Below, one piece after another: positions 52,801 to 63,854 of a stretch of DNA of 64,000 nt. Source of the DNA: Prosapia bicincta (Eukaryota > Arthropoda > Insecta > Hemiptera > Cercopidae); the NCBI GenBank assembly GCA_036971475.1, contig JBAIZL010000007.1, forward strand, positions 35,829,283-35,893,282. The letters are read 5' to 3'. The notes under the pieces are model-generated. The model saw only the letters and a program-made list of their open reading frames with translations. It was not told where the DNA came from and ran no database searches. Every line of letters begins with the position of its first letter. The stretch's first letter is position 1. A program made the position numbers and the translations under genes.

Positions 52801-54081
52801 AAGGAATATGACAAACAAAAATTAAACAAAAGTAATGAATCTTTTCAATAACCTACCCCCCCCCCCCCCCCCTGACACTGGAGACGCGGGTTTGCTGAAA
52901 CCACCACATTCCATGCAAAGGACCGTGTTGAACTAGAAACGGCCGTTTCCAAACGGAAGTACAGAAAGAAAGTGTATAAAGGCAGCCTGACAGTGAGGCA
53001 GGAATTAATGCGTGTTTATATAAGCAACACATTTTTCATACCATTACAAAGCTGTATTTGTAACAGAACAAATAAATGCATAATAATGAGCAAAGCTCAT
53101 ATACTACCATCCTACCGAATTCCACCCGAACTTAAACTTAGCCACAGTGCGTGTAGGTTGTATTACAACGGAATATCTCTACACAAATACAGTATGTATA
53201 ACGTACTTGTAGATTTCTCAAGTGGTTACAACAAAGGAATACTCGTGATAAAATGGCTCCAATACAGTGACGACATTAGCCTACCGTTATCAAGTGGGAA
53301 GGTCGATTCTAAAGATTGCACGCCTTCACTTGTAGCCCGTGAGGGAAGTGGAAAGTTCGGTTCTTTTAATTCCTAAAATATATAACAAACTTTAGCTAAT
53401 TGAATTTTATTATTGGGTTATGCCAAATATTTCTGAAATAAACCTCTTACTGAGTAGTGCATTGGTTTCCTTGAGTAGGCTATTGTATGCGTTGATTGGT
53501 CAAAACATGTTTATCAGTGCCCTTATCATTTCTGCTTTCCCTTACTATCCTCTATCAAAAAAAAAGGAAGAGATTGTAAATAATGCGTAGGATTGGAGAA
53601 GATATATAGTGTTGACATAGGAAAGAAGGATCATGACATCTCGTGTGCAGTGAAGTACAGTTGAAGTAGCACCCTGAAAAGGCGATGTACGTGTAAAATT
53701 TACGTTAGGAGGACGCTCTTATAATACTGACTGAGTGGGAAGGAACCATGGTCCGCGTGATCAGGCTATTTCCGCTGTCCTGGAGTTCTCCTAAATCCCA
53801 AATAGTTGTGCCCCACAGTTAGAAAACCCATTGAGGGAATTTAAAGGGAATACTATAGAGTTATTACTGTTACAAAAAAAAGACAGTCATGGGGCTTACT
53901 GACAGAAATGATTATTTCTCATGATATTCCTGACTGAGTACGTTTCAGAAGTTAGTCAGTGAACCGGGTAAGCCTACCTAGTTTTACTCCGCGTAAAAGG
54001 TAAGCCTACTTCTTGGAACGACTCTCTTCAGGTTGTGCTGTGATTTTGCCCTATTACCTGTTACCAGGAGGTCCTAAAATT
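52801..54081. other. Unique spacer with poly-C run and palindrome
   Basis: A C17 run lies at 52856-52872 and a 14-bp palindrome at 52936-52949. A 134-codon plus-strand frame follows (52972-53376), opening with GTG (first ATG at codon 13). It is unrecognised and of a length that can arise by chance, so I do not call it a gene. GGTAAGCCTAC is directly repeated at about 53967 and 53999. Confidence 0.5.
52936..52949. other. 14-bp perfect palindrome GAAACGGCCGTTTC
   Basis: Exactly self-complementary, followed by a further AAACGG. It could be a dimeric protein binding site; there is no other support. Confidence 0.4.
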
Positions 54082-57000
54082 TAATGTTCCTTGTTAAAAG
54101 GGGTGTAGCGATTAGACGCCTCCACGACTCCAATAGATAGTGTTTAAATCCTTTCATCAGGTTAGCTAAGTTCGGTATACTCTCCCCTAATATTCCTTGT
54201 TAAAAGAGGTGTAGCGATTAGACGCCTCCACGACTCCAATAGATAGTGTTTAAATCCTTTCATCAGGTTAGCTAAGTTCGGTATACTCTCCCCTAATATT
54301 CCTTGTTAAAAGGAGTGTAGCGATTAGACGCCTCCACGACTCCAATAGATAGTGTTTAAATCCTTTCATCAGGTTAGCTAAGTTCGGTATACTCTCCCCT
54401 AATATTCCTTGTTAAAAGGAGTGTAGCGATTAGACGCCTCCACGACTCCAATAGATAGTGTTTAAATCCTTTCATCAGGTTAGCTAAGTTCGGTATACTC
54501 TCCCCTAATATTCCTTGTTAAAAGGAGTGTAGCGATTAGACGCCTCCATGACTCCAATAGATAGTGTTTAAATCCTTTCATCAGGTTAGTTAAGTTCGGT
54601 ATACTCTCCCCTAATATTCCTTGTTAAAAGGAGTGTAGCGATTAGACGCCTCCACGACTCCAATAGATAGTGTTTAAATCCTTTCATCAGGTTTAGGTAT
54701 ACTCTCCCCTAATATTCCTTGTTAAAAGGAGTGTAGCGATTAGACGCCTCCATGACTCCAATAGATAGTGTTTAAATCCTTTCATCAGGTTAGTTAAGTT
54801 AGGTATACTCTCCCCTAATATTCCTTGTTAAAAGAGGTGTAGCGATTAGACGCCTCCACGACTCCAATAGATAGTGTTTAAATCCTTTCATCAGGTTAGC
54901 TAAGTTAGGTATACTCTCCCCTAATATTCCTTGTTAAAAGGAGTGTAGCGATTAGACGCCTCCACGACTCCAATAGATAGTGATTAAATCCTTTCATCAG
55001 GTTAGCTAAGTTCGGTATACTCTCCCCTAATGTTCCTTGTTAAAAGAGGTGTAGCGATTAGACGCCTCCATGACTCCAATAGATAGTGTTTAAATCCTTT
55101 CATCAGGTTAGCTAAGTTCGGTATACTTTCCCCTAATATTCCTTGTTAAAAGAGGTGTAGCGATTAGACGCCTCCACGACTCCAATAGATAGTGTTTAAA
55201 TCCTTTCATCAGGTTTAGGTATACTCTCCCCTATTATCCTTGTTAAAAGGAGTGTAGCGATTAGACGCCTCCACGACTCCAATAGATAGTGTTTAAATCC
55301 TTTCATCAGGTTAGCTAAGTTCGGTATACTCTCCCCTAATATTCCTTGTTAAAAGAGGTGTAGCGATTAGACGCCTCCACGACTCCAATAGATAGTGTTT
55401 AAATCCTTTCATCAGGTTTAGGTATACTCTCCCCTATTATCCTTGTTAAAAGGAGTGTAGCGATTAGACGCCTCCACGACTCCAATAGATAGTGTTTAAA
55501 TCCTTTCATCAGGTTAGCTAAGTTCGGTATACTCTCCCCTAATATTCCTTGTTAAAAGGAGTGTAGCGATTAGACGCCTCCATGACTCCAATAGATAGTG
55601 TTTAAATCCTTTCATCAGGTTAGTTAAGTTAGGTATACTCTCCCCTAATATTCCTTGTTAAAAGAGGTGTAGCGATTAGACGCCTCCACGACTCCAATAG
55701 ATAGTGTTTAAATCCTTTCATCAGGTTAGCTAAGTTCGGTATACTCTCCCCTAATATTCCTTGTTAAAAGGAGTGTAGCGATTAGACGCCTCCATGACTC
55801 CAATAGATAGTGTTTAAATCCTTTCATCAGGTTAGTTAAGTTAGGTATACTCTCCCCTAATATTCCTTGTTAAAAGGAGTGTAGCGATTAGACGCCTCCA
55901 TGACTCCAATAGATAGTGTTTAAATCCTTTCATCAGGTTAGTTAAGTTAGGTATACTCTCCCCTAATATTCCTTGTTAAAAGAGGTGTAGCGATTAGACG
56001 CCTCCACGACTCCAATAGATAGTGTTTAAATCCTTTCATCAGGTTAGCTAAGTTCGGTATACTCTCCCCTAATATTCCTTGTTAAAAGGAGTGTAGCGAT
56101 TAGACGCCTCCATGACTCCAATAGATAGTGTTTAAATCCTTTCATCAGGTTAGTTAAGTTAGGTATACTCTCCCCTAATATTCCTTGTTAAAAGGAGTGT
56201 AGCGATTAGACGCCTCCATGACTCCAATAGATAGTGTTTAAATCCTTTCATCAGGTTAGCTAAGTTCGGTATACTCTCCCCTAATATTCCTTGTTAAAAG
56301 GAGTGTAGCGATTAGACGCCTCCACGACTCCAATAGATAGTGTTTAAATCCTTTCATCAGGTTAGCTAAGTTCGGTATACTCTCCCCTAATATTCCTTGT
56401 TAAAAGAGGTGTAGCGATTAGACGCCTCCACGACTCCAATAGATAGTGTTTAAATCCTTTCATCAGGTTAGCTAAGTTCGGTATACTCTCCCCTAATATT
56501 CCTTGTTAAAAGGAGTGTAGCGATTAGACGCCTCCACGACTCCAATAGATAGTGTTTAAATCCTTTCATCAGGTTTAGGTATACTCTCCCCTAATATTCC
56601 TTGTTAAATGGAGTGTAGCGATTAGACGCCTCCACGACTCCAATAGATAGTGTTTAAATCCTTTCATCAGGTTAGCTAAGTTCGGTATACTCTCCCCTAA
56701 TATTCCTTGTTAAAAGAGGTGTAGCGATTAGACGCCTCCACGACTCCAATAGATAGTGTTTAAATCCTTTCATCAGGTTAACTAAGTTAGGTATACTCTC
56801 CCCTATTATCCTTGTTAAAAGGAGTGTAGCGATTAGACGCCTCCACGACTCCAATAGATAGTGTTTAAATCCTTTCATCAGGTTAGCTAAGTTCGGTATA
56901 CTCTCCCCTAATATTCCTTGTTAAAAGAGGTGTAGCGATTAGACGCCTCCATGACTCCAATAGATAGTGTTTAAATCCTTTCATCAGGTTAGCTAAGTTC

Positions 57001-60000
57001 GGTATACTCTCCCCTAATATTCCTTGTTAAAAGGAGTGTAGCGATTAGACGCCTCCACGACTCCAATAGATAGTGTTTAAATCCTTTCATCAGGTTAGCT
57101 AAGTTCGGTATACTCTCCCCTAATATTCCTTGTTAAAAGGAGTGTAGCGATTAGACGCCTCCACGACTCCAATAGATAGTGTTTAAATCCTTTCATCAGG
57201 TTAGCTAAGTTCGGTATACTCTCCCCTAATATTCCTTGTTAAAAGGAGTGTAGCGATTAGACGCCTCCATGACTCCAATAGATAGTGTTTAAATCCTTTC
57301 ATCAGGTTAGCTAAGTTCGGTATACTCTCCCCTAATATTCCTTGTTAAAAGGAGTGTAGCGATTAGACGCCTCCACGACTCCAATAGATAGTGTTTAAAT
57401 CCTTTCATCAGGTTAGTTAAGTTCGGTATACTCTCCCCTAATATTCCTTGTTAAAAGGAGTGTAGCGATTAGACGCCTCCATGACTCCAATAGATAGTGT
57501 TTAAATCCTTTCATCAGGTTAGCTAAGTTCGGTATACTCTCCCCTAATATTCCTTGTTAAAAGGAGTGTAGCGATTAGACGCCTCCACGACTCCAATAGA
57601 TAGTGTTTAAATCCTTTCATCAGGTTAGTTAAGTTCGGTATACTCTCCCCTAATATTCCTTGTTAAAAGGAGTGTAGCGATTAGACGCCTCCATGACTCC
57701 AATAGATAGTGTTTAAATCCTTTCATCAGGTTAGCTAAGTTCGGTATACTCTCCCCTAATATTCCTTGTTAAAAGGAGTGTAGCGATTAGACGCCTCCAC
57801 GACTCCAATAGATAGTGTTTAAATCCTTTCATCAGGTTAGTTAAGTTCGGTATACTCTCCCCTAATATTCCTTGTTAAAAGGAGTGTAGCGATTAGACGC
57901 CTCCATGACTCCAATAGATAGTGTTTAAATCCTTTCATCAGGTTAGCTAAGTTCGGTATACTCTCCCCTAATATTCCTTGTTAAAAGGAGTGTAGCGATT
58001 AGACGCCTCCACGACTCCAATAGATAGTGTTTAAATCCTTTCATCAGGTTAGTTAAGTTCGGTATACTCTCCCCTAATATTCCTTGTTAAAAGGAGTGTA
58101 GCGATTAGACGCCTCCACGACTCCAATAGATAGTGTTTAAATCCTTTCATCAGGTTAGTTAAGTTCGGTATACTCTCCCCTAATATTCCTTGTTAAAAGG
58201 AGTGTAGCGATTAGACGCCTCCATGACTCCAGTAGATAGTGTTTAAATCCTTTCATCAGGTTAGCTAAGTTCGGTATACTCTCCCCTAATATTCCTTGTT
58301 AAAAGGAGTGTAGCGATTAGACGCCTCCATGACTCCAATAGATAGTGTTTAAATCCTTTCATCAGGCTAGTTAAGTTAGGTATACTCTCCCCTAATATTC
58401 CTTGTTAAAAGGAGTGTAGCGATTAGACGCCTCCATGACTCCAATAGATAGTGTTTAAATCCTTTCATCAGGTTAGTTAAGTTAGGTATACTCTCCCCTA
58501 ATATTCCTTGTTAAAAGAGGTGTAGCGATTAGACGCCTCCACGACTCCAATAGATAGTGTTTAAATCCTTTCATCAGGTTAGCTAAGTTCGGTATACTCT
58601 CCCCTATTATCCTTGTTAAAAGGAGTGTAGCGATTAGACGCCTCCACGACTCCAATAAATAGTGTTTAAATCCTTTAATCAGGTTAGCTAAGTTCGGTAT
58701 ACTCTCCCCTAATATTCCTTTTTAAAAGGAGTGTAGCGATTAGACGCCTCCACGACTCCAATAGATAGTGTTTAAATCCTTTCATCAGGTTAGCTAAGTT
58801 CGGTATACTCTCCCCTAATATTCCTTGTTAAAAGGAGTGTAGCGATTAGACGCCTCCATGACTCCAATAGATAGTGTTTAAATCCATTCATCAGGTTAGC
58901 TAAGTTCGGTATACTCTCCCCTAATATTCCTTGTTAAAAGGAGTGTAGCGATTAGACGCCTCCACGACTCCAATAGATAGTGTTTAAATCCTTTCATCAG
59001 GTTAGTTAAGTTCGGTATACTCTCCCCTAATATTCCTTGTTAAAAGGAGTGTAGCGATTAGACGCCTCCATGACTCCAATAGATAGTGTTTAAATCCTTT
59101 CATCAGGTTAGTTAAGTTAGGTATACTCTCCCCTAATATTCCTTGTTAAAAGGAGTGTAGCGATTAGACGCCTCCACGACTCCAATAGATAGTGTTTAAA
59201 TCCTTTCATCAGGTTAGTTAAGCTAGGTATACTCTCCCCTAATATTCCTTGTTAAAAGGAGTGTAGCGATTAGACGCCTCCATGACTCCAATAGATAGTG
59301 TTTAAATCCTTTCATCAGGTTAGCTAAGTTCGGTATACTCTCCCCTAATATTCCTTGTTAAAAGGAGTGTAGCGATTAGACGCCTCCATGACTCCAATAG
59401 ATAGTGTTTAAATCCTTTCATCAGGTTAGTTAAGTTCGGTATACTCTCCCCTAATATTCCTTGTTAAAAGGAGTGTAGCGATTAGACGCCTCCATGACTC
59501 CAATAGATAGTGTTTAAATCCTTTCATCAGGTTAGCTAAGTTCGGTATACTCTCCCCTAATATTCCTTGTTAAAAGGAGTGTAGCGATTAGACGCCTCCA
59601 CGACTCCAATAGATAGTGTTTAAATCCTTTCAGCAGGTTAGTTAAGTTCGGTATACTCTCCCCTAATATTCCTTGTTAAAAGGAGTGTAGCGATTAGACG
59701 CCTCCACGACTCCAATAGATAGTGTTTAAATCCTTTCATCAGGTTAGTTAAGTTAGGTATACTCTCCCCTAATATTCCTTGTTAAAAGGAGTGTAGCGAT
59801 TAGACGCCTCCACGACTCCAATAGATAGTGTTTAAATCCTTTCATCAGGTTAGTTAAGTTCGGTATACTCTCCCCTAATATTCCTTGTTAAAAGGAGTGT
59901 AGCGATTAGACGCCTCCATGACTCCAATAGATAGTGTTTAAATCCTTTCATCAGGTTAGCTAAGTTCGGTATACTCTCCCCTAATATTCCTTGTTAAAAG

Positions 60001-61782
60001 GAGTGTAGCGATTAGACGCCTCCACGACTCCAATAGATAGTGTTTAAATCCTTTCATCAGGTTAGCTAAGTTCGGTATACTCTCCCCTAATATTCCTTGT
60101 TAAAAGGAGTGTAGCGATTAGACGCCTCCATGACTCCAATAGATAGTGTTTAAATCCTTTCATCAGGTTAGTTAAGTTAGGTATACTCTCCCCTAATATT
60201 CCTTGTTAAAAGGAGTGTAGCGATTAGACGCCTCCACGACTCCAATAGATAGTGTTTAAATCCTTTCATCAGGTTAGTTAAGTTAGGTATACTCTCCCCT
60301 AATATTCCTTGTTAAAAGGAGTGTAGCGATTAGACGCCTCCACGACTCCAATAGATAGTGTTTAAATCCTTTCATCAGGTCAGTTAAGTTCGGTATACTC
60401 TCCCCTAATATTCCTTGTTAAAAGGAGTGTAGCGATTAGACGCCTCCATGACTCCAATAGATAGTGTTTAAATCCTTTCATCAGGTTAGCTAAGTTCGGT
60501 ATACTCTCCCCTAATATTCCTTGTTAAAAGGAGTGTAGCGATTAGACGCCTCCACGACTCCAATAGATAGTGTTTAAATCCTTTCATCAGGTTAGCTAAG
60601 TTCGGTATACTCTCCCCTAATATTCCTTGTTAAAAGGAGTGTAGCGATTAGACGCCTCCATGACTCCAATAGATAGTGTTTAAATCCTTTCATCAGGTTA
60701 GTTAAGTTAGGTATACTCTCCCCTAATATTCCTTGTTAAAAGGAGTGTAGCGATTAGACGCCTCCATGACTCCAATAGATAGTGTTTAAATCCTTTCATC
60801 AGGTTAGTTAAGCTAGGTATACTCTCCCCTAATATTCCTTGTTAAAAGAGGTGTAGCGATTAGACGCCTCCACGACTCCAATAGATAGTGTTTAAATCCT
60901 TTCATCAGGTTAGCTAAGTTCGGTATACTCTCCCCTATTATCCTTGTTAAAAGGAGTGTAGCGATTAGACGCCTCCACGACTCCAATAAATAGTGTTTAA
61001 ATCCTTTAATCAGGTTAGCTAAGTTCGGTATACTCTCCCCTAATATTCCTTTTTAAAAGGAGTGTAGCGATTAGACGCCTCCACGACTCCAATAGATAGT
61101 GTTTAAATCCTTTCATCAGGTTAGCTAAGTTCGGTATACTCTCCCCTAATATTCCTTTTTAAAAGGAGTGTAGCGATTAGACGCCTCCACGACTCCAATA
61201 GATAGTGTTTAAATCCTTTCATCAGGTTAGCTAAGTTCGGTATACTCTCCCCTAATATTCCTTTTTAAAAGGAGTGTAGCGATTAGACGCCTCCACGACT
61301 CCAATATATAGTGTTTAAATCCTTTCATCAGGTTAGCTAAGTTCGGTATACTCTCCCCTAATATTCCTTGTTAAAAGGAGTGTAGCGATTAGACGCCTCC
61401 ACGACTCCAATAGATAGTGTTTAAATCCTTTCATCAGGTTAGCTAAGTTCGGTATACTCTCCCCTAATATTCCTTGTTAAAAGGAGTGTAGCGATTAGAC
61501 GCCTCCACGACTCCAATAGATAGTGTTTAAATCCTTTCATCAGGTTAGCTAAGTTCGGTATACTCTCCCCTAATATTCCTTGTTAAAAGGAGTGTAGCGA
61601 TTAGACGCCTCCACGACTCCAATAGATAGTGTTTAAATCCTTTCATCAGGTTAGCTAAGTTAGGTATACTCTCCCCTAATATTCCTTGTTAAAAGAGGTG
61701 TAGCGATTAGACGCCTCCACGACTCCAATAGATAGTGTTTAAATCCTTTCATCAGGTTAGCTAAGTTCGGTATACTCTCCCC
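54082..61782. repeat. Tandem array, 106-bp unit, 73 copies
   Basis: The unit starts TAATATTCCTTGTTAAAAGG and includes GTGTAGCGATTAGACGCCTC, AGTGTTTAAATCCTTTCATC and TTCGGTATACTCTCCCC. Four units lack 8 bases (GGTTTAGGTAT instead of GGTTAGCTAAGTTAGGTAT) and five lack one (CTATTATCC). Correcting for these gives exactly 72 periods between the first (54082) and last (61677) start. The first unit has TAATGTTCC and GGGGTG, a diverged edge. Parts resemble Pol III boxes A and B (see findings). Minus-strand frames of 64-68 codons are by-products. Confidence 0.98.
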
Positions 61783-62614
61783 TATAGAAGTATTATATAC
61801 TATAACCGATAGAAGGTCTAATTCAGGTACGCTACCTTGCACACGTGACGCCATAATCCTCTCTATATCCTCTATTAGTGGATATATTACCCTACCTTAA
61901 TCCTTGACAGTAATAATAACTGAAAACTATAAAACTAAAAAACCGCTTCCAGATACCCTACCACCATATTTCAACGCTTATCTGGTTTATACTCGTTCAT
62001 TTTTGTCGTAACCAGTTTATGAATCCTAACTACCTTTTCCCGCAAACCCAAACTTCACTTACGATACAATATTACGCTTACGCTTGTGTATTTTTTATGT
62101 CGCTTGTTTGCGCTCTCTCTCTCTCTCTCTCTCTCTCCCTCCCCCCTTTCTATATATATATATATCCTTTCTAACACCCTTGCTTTAAAGTTTAAACGTA
62201 TTGACTAGTTATAGTAAATAGTTATTTTTATATTTTCATTTTTTTCGTCTCTATTACTCAGAATTTAGTTCCTCGTTCAAGAGTTCTATTCTTGTTTTCG
62301 CGATTCCGAATAGCGACGAGTCGGCGAGTCAACAGATTCTATCTTGAGGACTTCAGACACTGTACTGCGCAATAATACACCCACGCGTTGGTGCCGTAAT
62401 CGATTAGCAACAATGCTAATCTTTACTATTACTTCGCACGTTTTTAGTTGCATTCGTGGCTGCGAACTTTTGTCGTTCCAAACTGTTAATAGGTTTAGTA
62501 GGTTACGTGACAATATCTGGTTTATTTACTGCGTTTTCCCATTACTTCTGTTAGTTCACAATCTCCTTACACGCACGTACGCACACACACACACACACAC
62601 GCGCGCGCTCGCGT
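61783..62614. other. Unique spacer with microsatellites
   Basis: AT-rich sequence with (CT)n at 62113-62137, (TA)n at 62151-62165, and (AC)n running into (GC)n at 62582-62607. Overlapping frames of 114 (plus) and 75 (minus) codons at 62286-62688 cross the microsatellite or each other and are not credible genes. Confidence 0.6.
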
Positions 62615-63020
62615 ATTGTTCACCTTTTCAATTGTTAATAAAATACATTTTTTTTTTTTCATTCACTCAAGTTCAGATACCTTTTTAAAACTTTTAGTGG
62701 ACGACACTGATGCAATTATTCAAGTATCATTAATTTTAATGATTTAATTTGAGTTTTATATGGGAGAAAAACTTTCCACAAAAGGGGCAAGATATGCAAT
62801 AGAATTATTTCTTCGCGTTTGACTTTGAATAAGTGATACATGATTTCGTAACGGAGCTGATTTTGTGTTAAGGGTTATGTGATAGAATAGCTAATTTAAC
62901 GCTAAGGTTACTTTACTTATATTAATTGTTATTATTTAATAAGAAGTAACTAAAAAAAATTTTTGTTGTTGACTTGAGTAGAAATTGGCTTTAAAATGTT
63001 TTTTGTTGATATTACTTGTT
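62615..63020 (-). mobile_element. Dispersed element copy 2 (SINE-like, decayed)
   Basis: Colinear with 43425-43786 (see that entry): the matches at ATTGTTAATAAAATAC (62631), GGGTTATGTGATAGAATAGC (about 62872) and TACTTGTTA (63013-63021) are in the same order and spacing. The box-B region is replaced by diverged sequence with extra bases, so this copy is older or from another subfamily. Confidence 0.5.
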
Positions 63021-63292
63021 ATTTATTTACTTTCTTGTTTGAGTAACTAATCTCAATGTATTGTTTTGTTTGTGTTCAGAGTCTAGGCTGTCTGACTTAT
63101 AGGATCCCGTAATGAAAGTTTTTATAGAATAGAAATAATTTATATTGATTAAAAATCTATAATTTTATTTATTTATTATTTTTTCGTTGCTCAACAAATA
63201 CATATTTATAACATAACACATCTTACACAGTGAGCGCAACTAAACTATTGTATTATTGAATTTTGTAGTCCATTACGTTCGGTGAATATTAT
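63021..63292. other. AT-rich spacer left of the GIY-YIG element
   Basis: No gene seen. A weak further match to the right flank (GAGCGCAACTAAACTATTG against AATAAACTATTGCAATTAAG in reverse) hints that the inverted arms once extended further out. Confidence 0.35.
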
Positions 63293-63356
63293 TCACTTAA
63301 ACAATAATTTATGATTATCTGTACTTTAAATTTAGTAAATTTGTTAAAACTTACTG

Positions 63357-63402
63357 AGACAGAACGTTTTCGATCGCTATGTGCTGATCATCATCAGTGT
63401 CT
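63357..63402 (-). ncRNA. Hammerhead-ribozyme-like motif, left arm
   Basis: On the minus strand the order is AGACA, CTGATGA, a helix II region, GAAA, ACGT, TTC, TGTCT. AGACA (63398-63402) pairs fully with TGTCT (63357-63361) as helix I. CTGATGA (63391-63397) and GAAA (63368-63371) are the two invariant core boxes. GATC (63386-63389) pairs with GATC (63372-63375), extended by GC/GC, as helix II. AACGTT forms a minimal helix III, and TTC is an allowed NUH cleavage triplet. One extra T lies between the core and helix II. The very short helix III suggests weak or dimeric activity, as described for hammerheads of Penelope-like elements. Confidence 0.5.
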
Positions 63403-63827
63403 TCTGCTTGGAGATGTTGGGTCAACACAACACTAACAACAAGGATAAACTACAAGCACCAGGCGTATACAAACTGAACTGCAACGAATGTAACAAATTC
63501 TACATTGGGCAAACAGGTCGCAGCTTTAAACAAAGAGTCGAGGAACACAAACAGAACACCAACTCAGCATCTTACAATCACATAAAAGAAACAGGACACA
63601 AATACACAGACATTTATCATAATTTAGAAATCCTACACATCAACAAAACAGGACCACATCTCAACACACTAGAACAATATGAAATTTACAGACACACAAA
63701 AACACAAAGTACAAACATATTAAACGAACAAACACAATACAAATCACACATACTATTTGATACTATCGAAAACCTACCTTTAAAACCGTCACCGCTTGAC
63801 CTGACATCTCCAAGCAGAAGACACTGA
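63381..63827 (+). CDS. GIY-YIG endonuclease domain of a Penelope-like retroelement (partial)
   Basis: The frame has 148 codons if opened at GTG 63381. The first ATG is codon 12 (63414), and codons 1-12 come from the inverted arm, so the true start is uncertain. GIY-YIG landmarks are all present: G28-V29-Y30, Y41-I42-G43, R47 and R52 after it, H56, and the likely catalytic glutamate E98 in LNTLEQY. C34 and C37 between the two motifs, with H67 and H73, form the C-C-H-H set reported for Penelope-like endonucleases. In those elements this domain nicks target DNA for reverse transcription and lies C-terminal to the reverse transcriptase, which is missing here. The domain has no frameshift or stop. 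The stop TGA (63825-63827) lies inside a hammerhead-like core. It is probably a truncated element; expression is unproven. Confidence 0.8.
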   Translation: MLIIISVFCLEMLGQHNTNNKDKLQAPGVYKLNCNECNKFYIGQTGRSFKQRVEEHKQNTNSASYNHIKETGHKYTDIYHNLEILHINKTGPHLNTLEQYEIYRHTKTQSTNILNEQTQYKSHILFDTIENLPLKPSPLDLTSPSRRH

Positions 63828-63854
63828 TGAAGATCTGCACAAAACGTTCTGTCT
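63819..63854 (+). ncRNA. Decayed hammerhead-ribozyme-like motif, right arm
   Basis: AGACA (63819-63823), CTGATGA (63824-63830) and TGTCT (63850-63854) are kept, so helix I and the first core box are intact. The second box reads AAAA instead of GAAA (63841-63844), and the segment between (AGATCTGCAC) no longer forms a convincing helix II. It is homologous to the left-arm motif in inverted orientation and is probably inactive. Confidence 0.4.

Noticed and set aside
52972..53376. 134-codon plus-strand frame
   Set aside because: Longest frame in the spacers apart from GIY-YIG, but it opens with GTG, has no recognisable domain or signal, and a length like this can occur by chance in 12 kb of spacer.
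54082..61782. Hammerhead in the 106-bp array (each unit has CCTGATGA on the minus strand)
   Set aside because: Only the first core box is present. The following AAGGATTTAAAC has no GAAA box and no helix II, and no helix I partner is visible.
62344..62688. 114-codon frame with a run of alternating H and T
   Set aside because: Translation of the (AC)n microsatellite.
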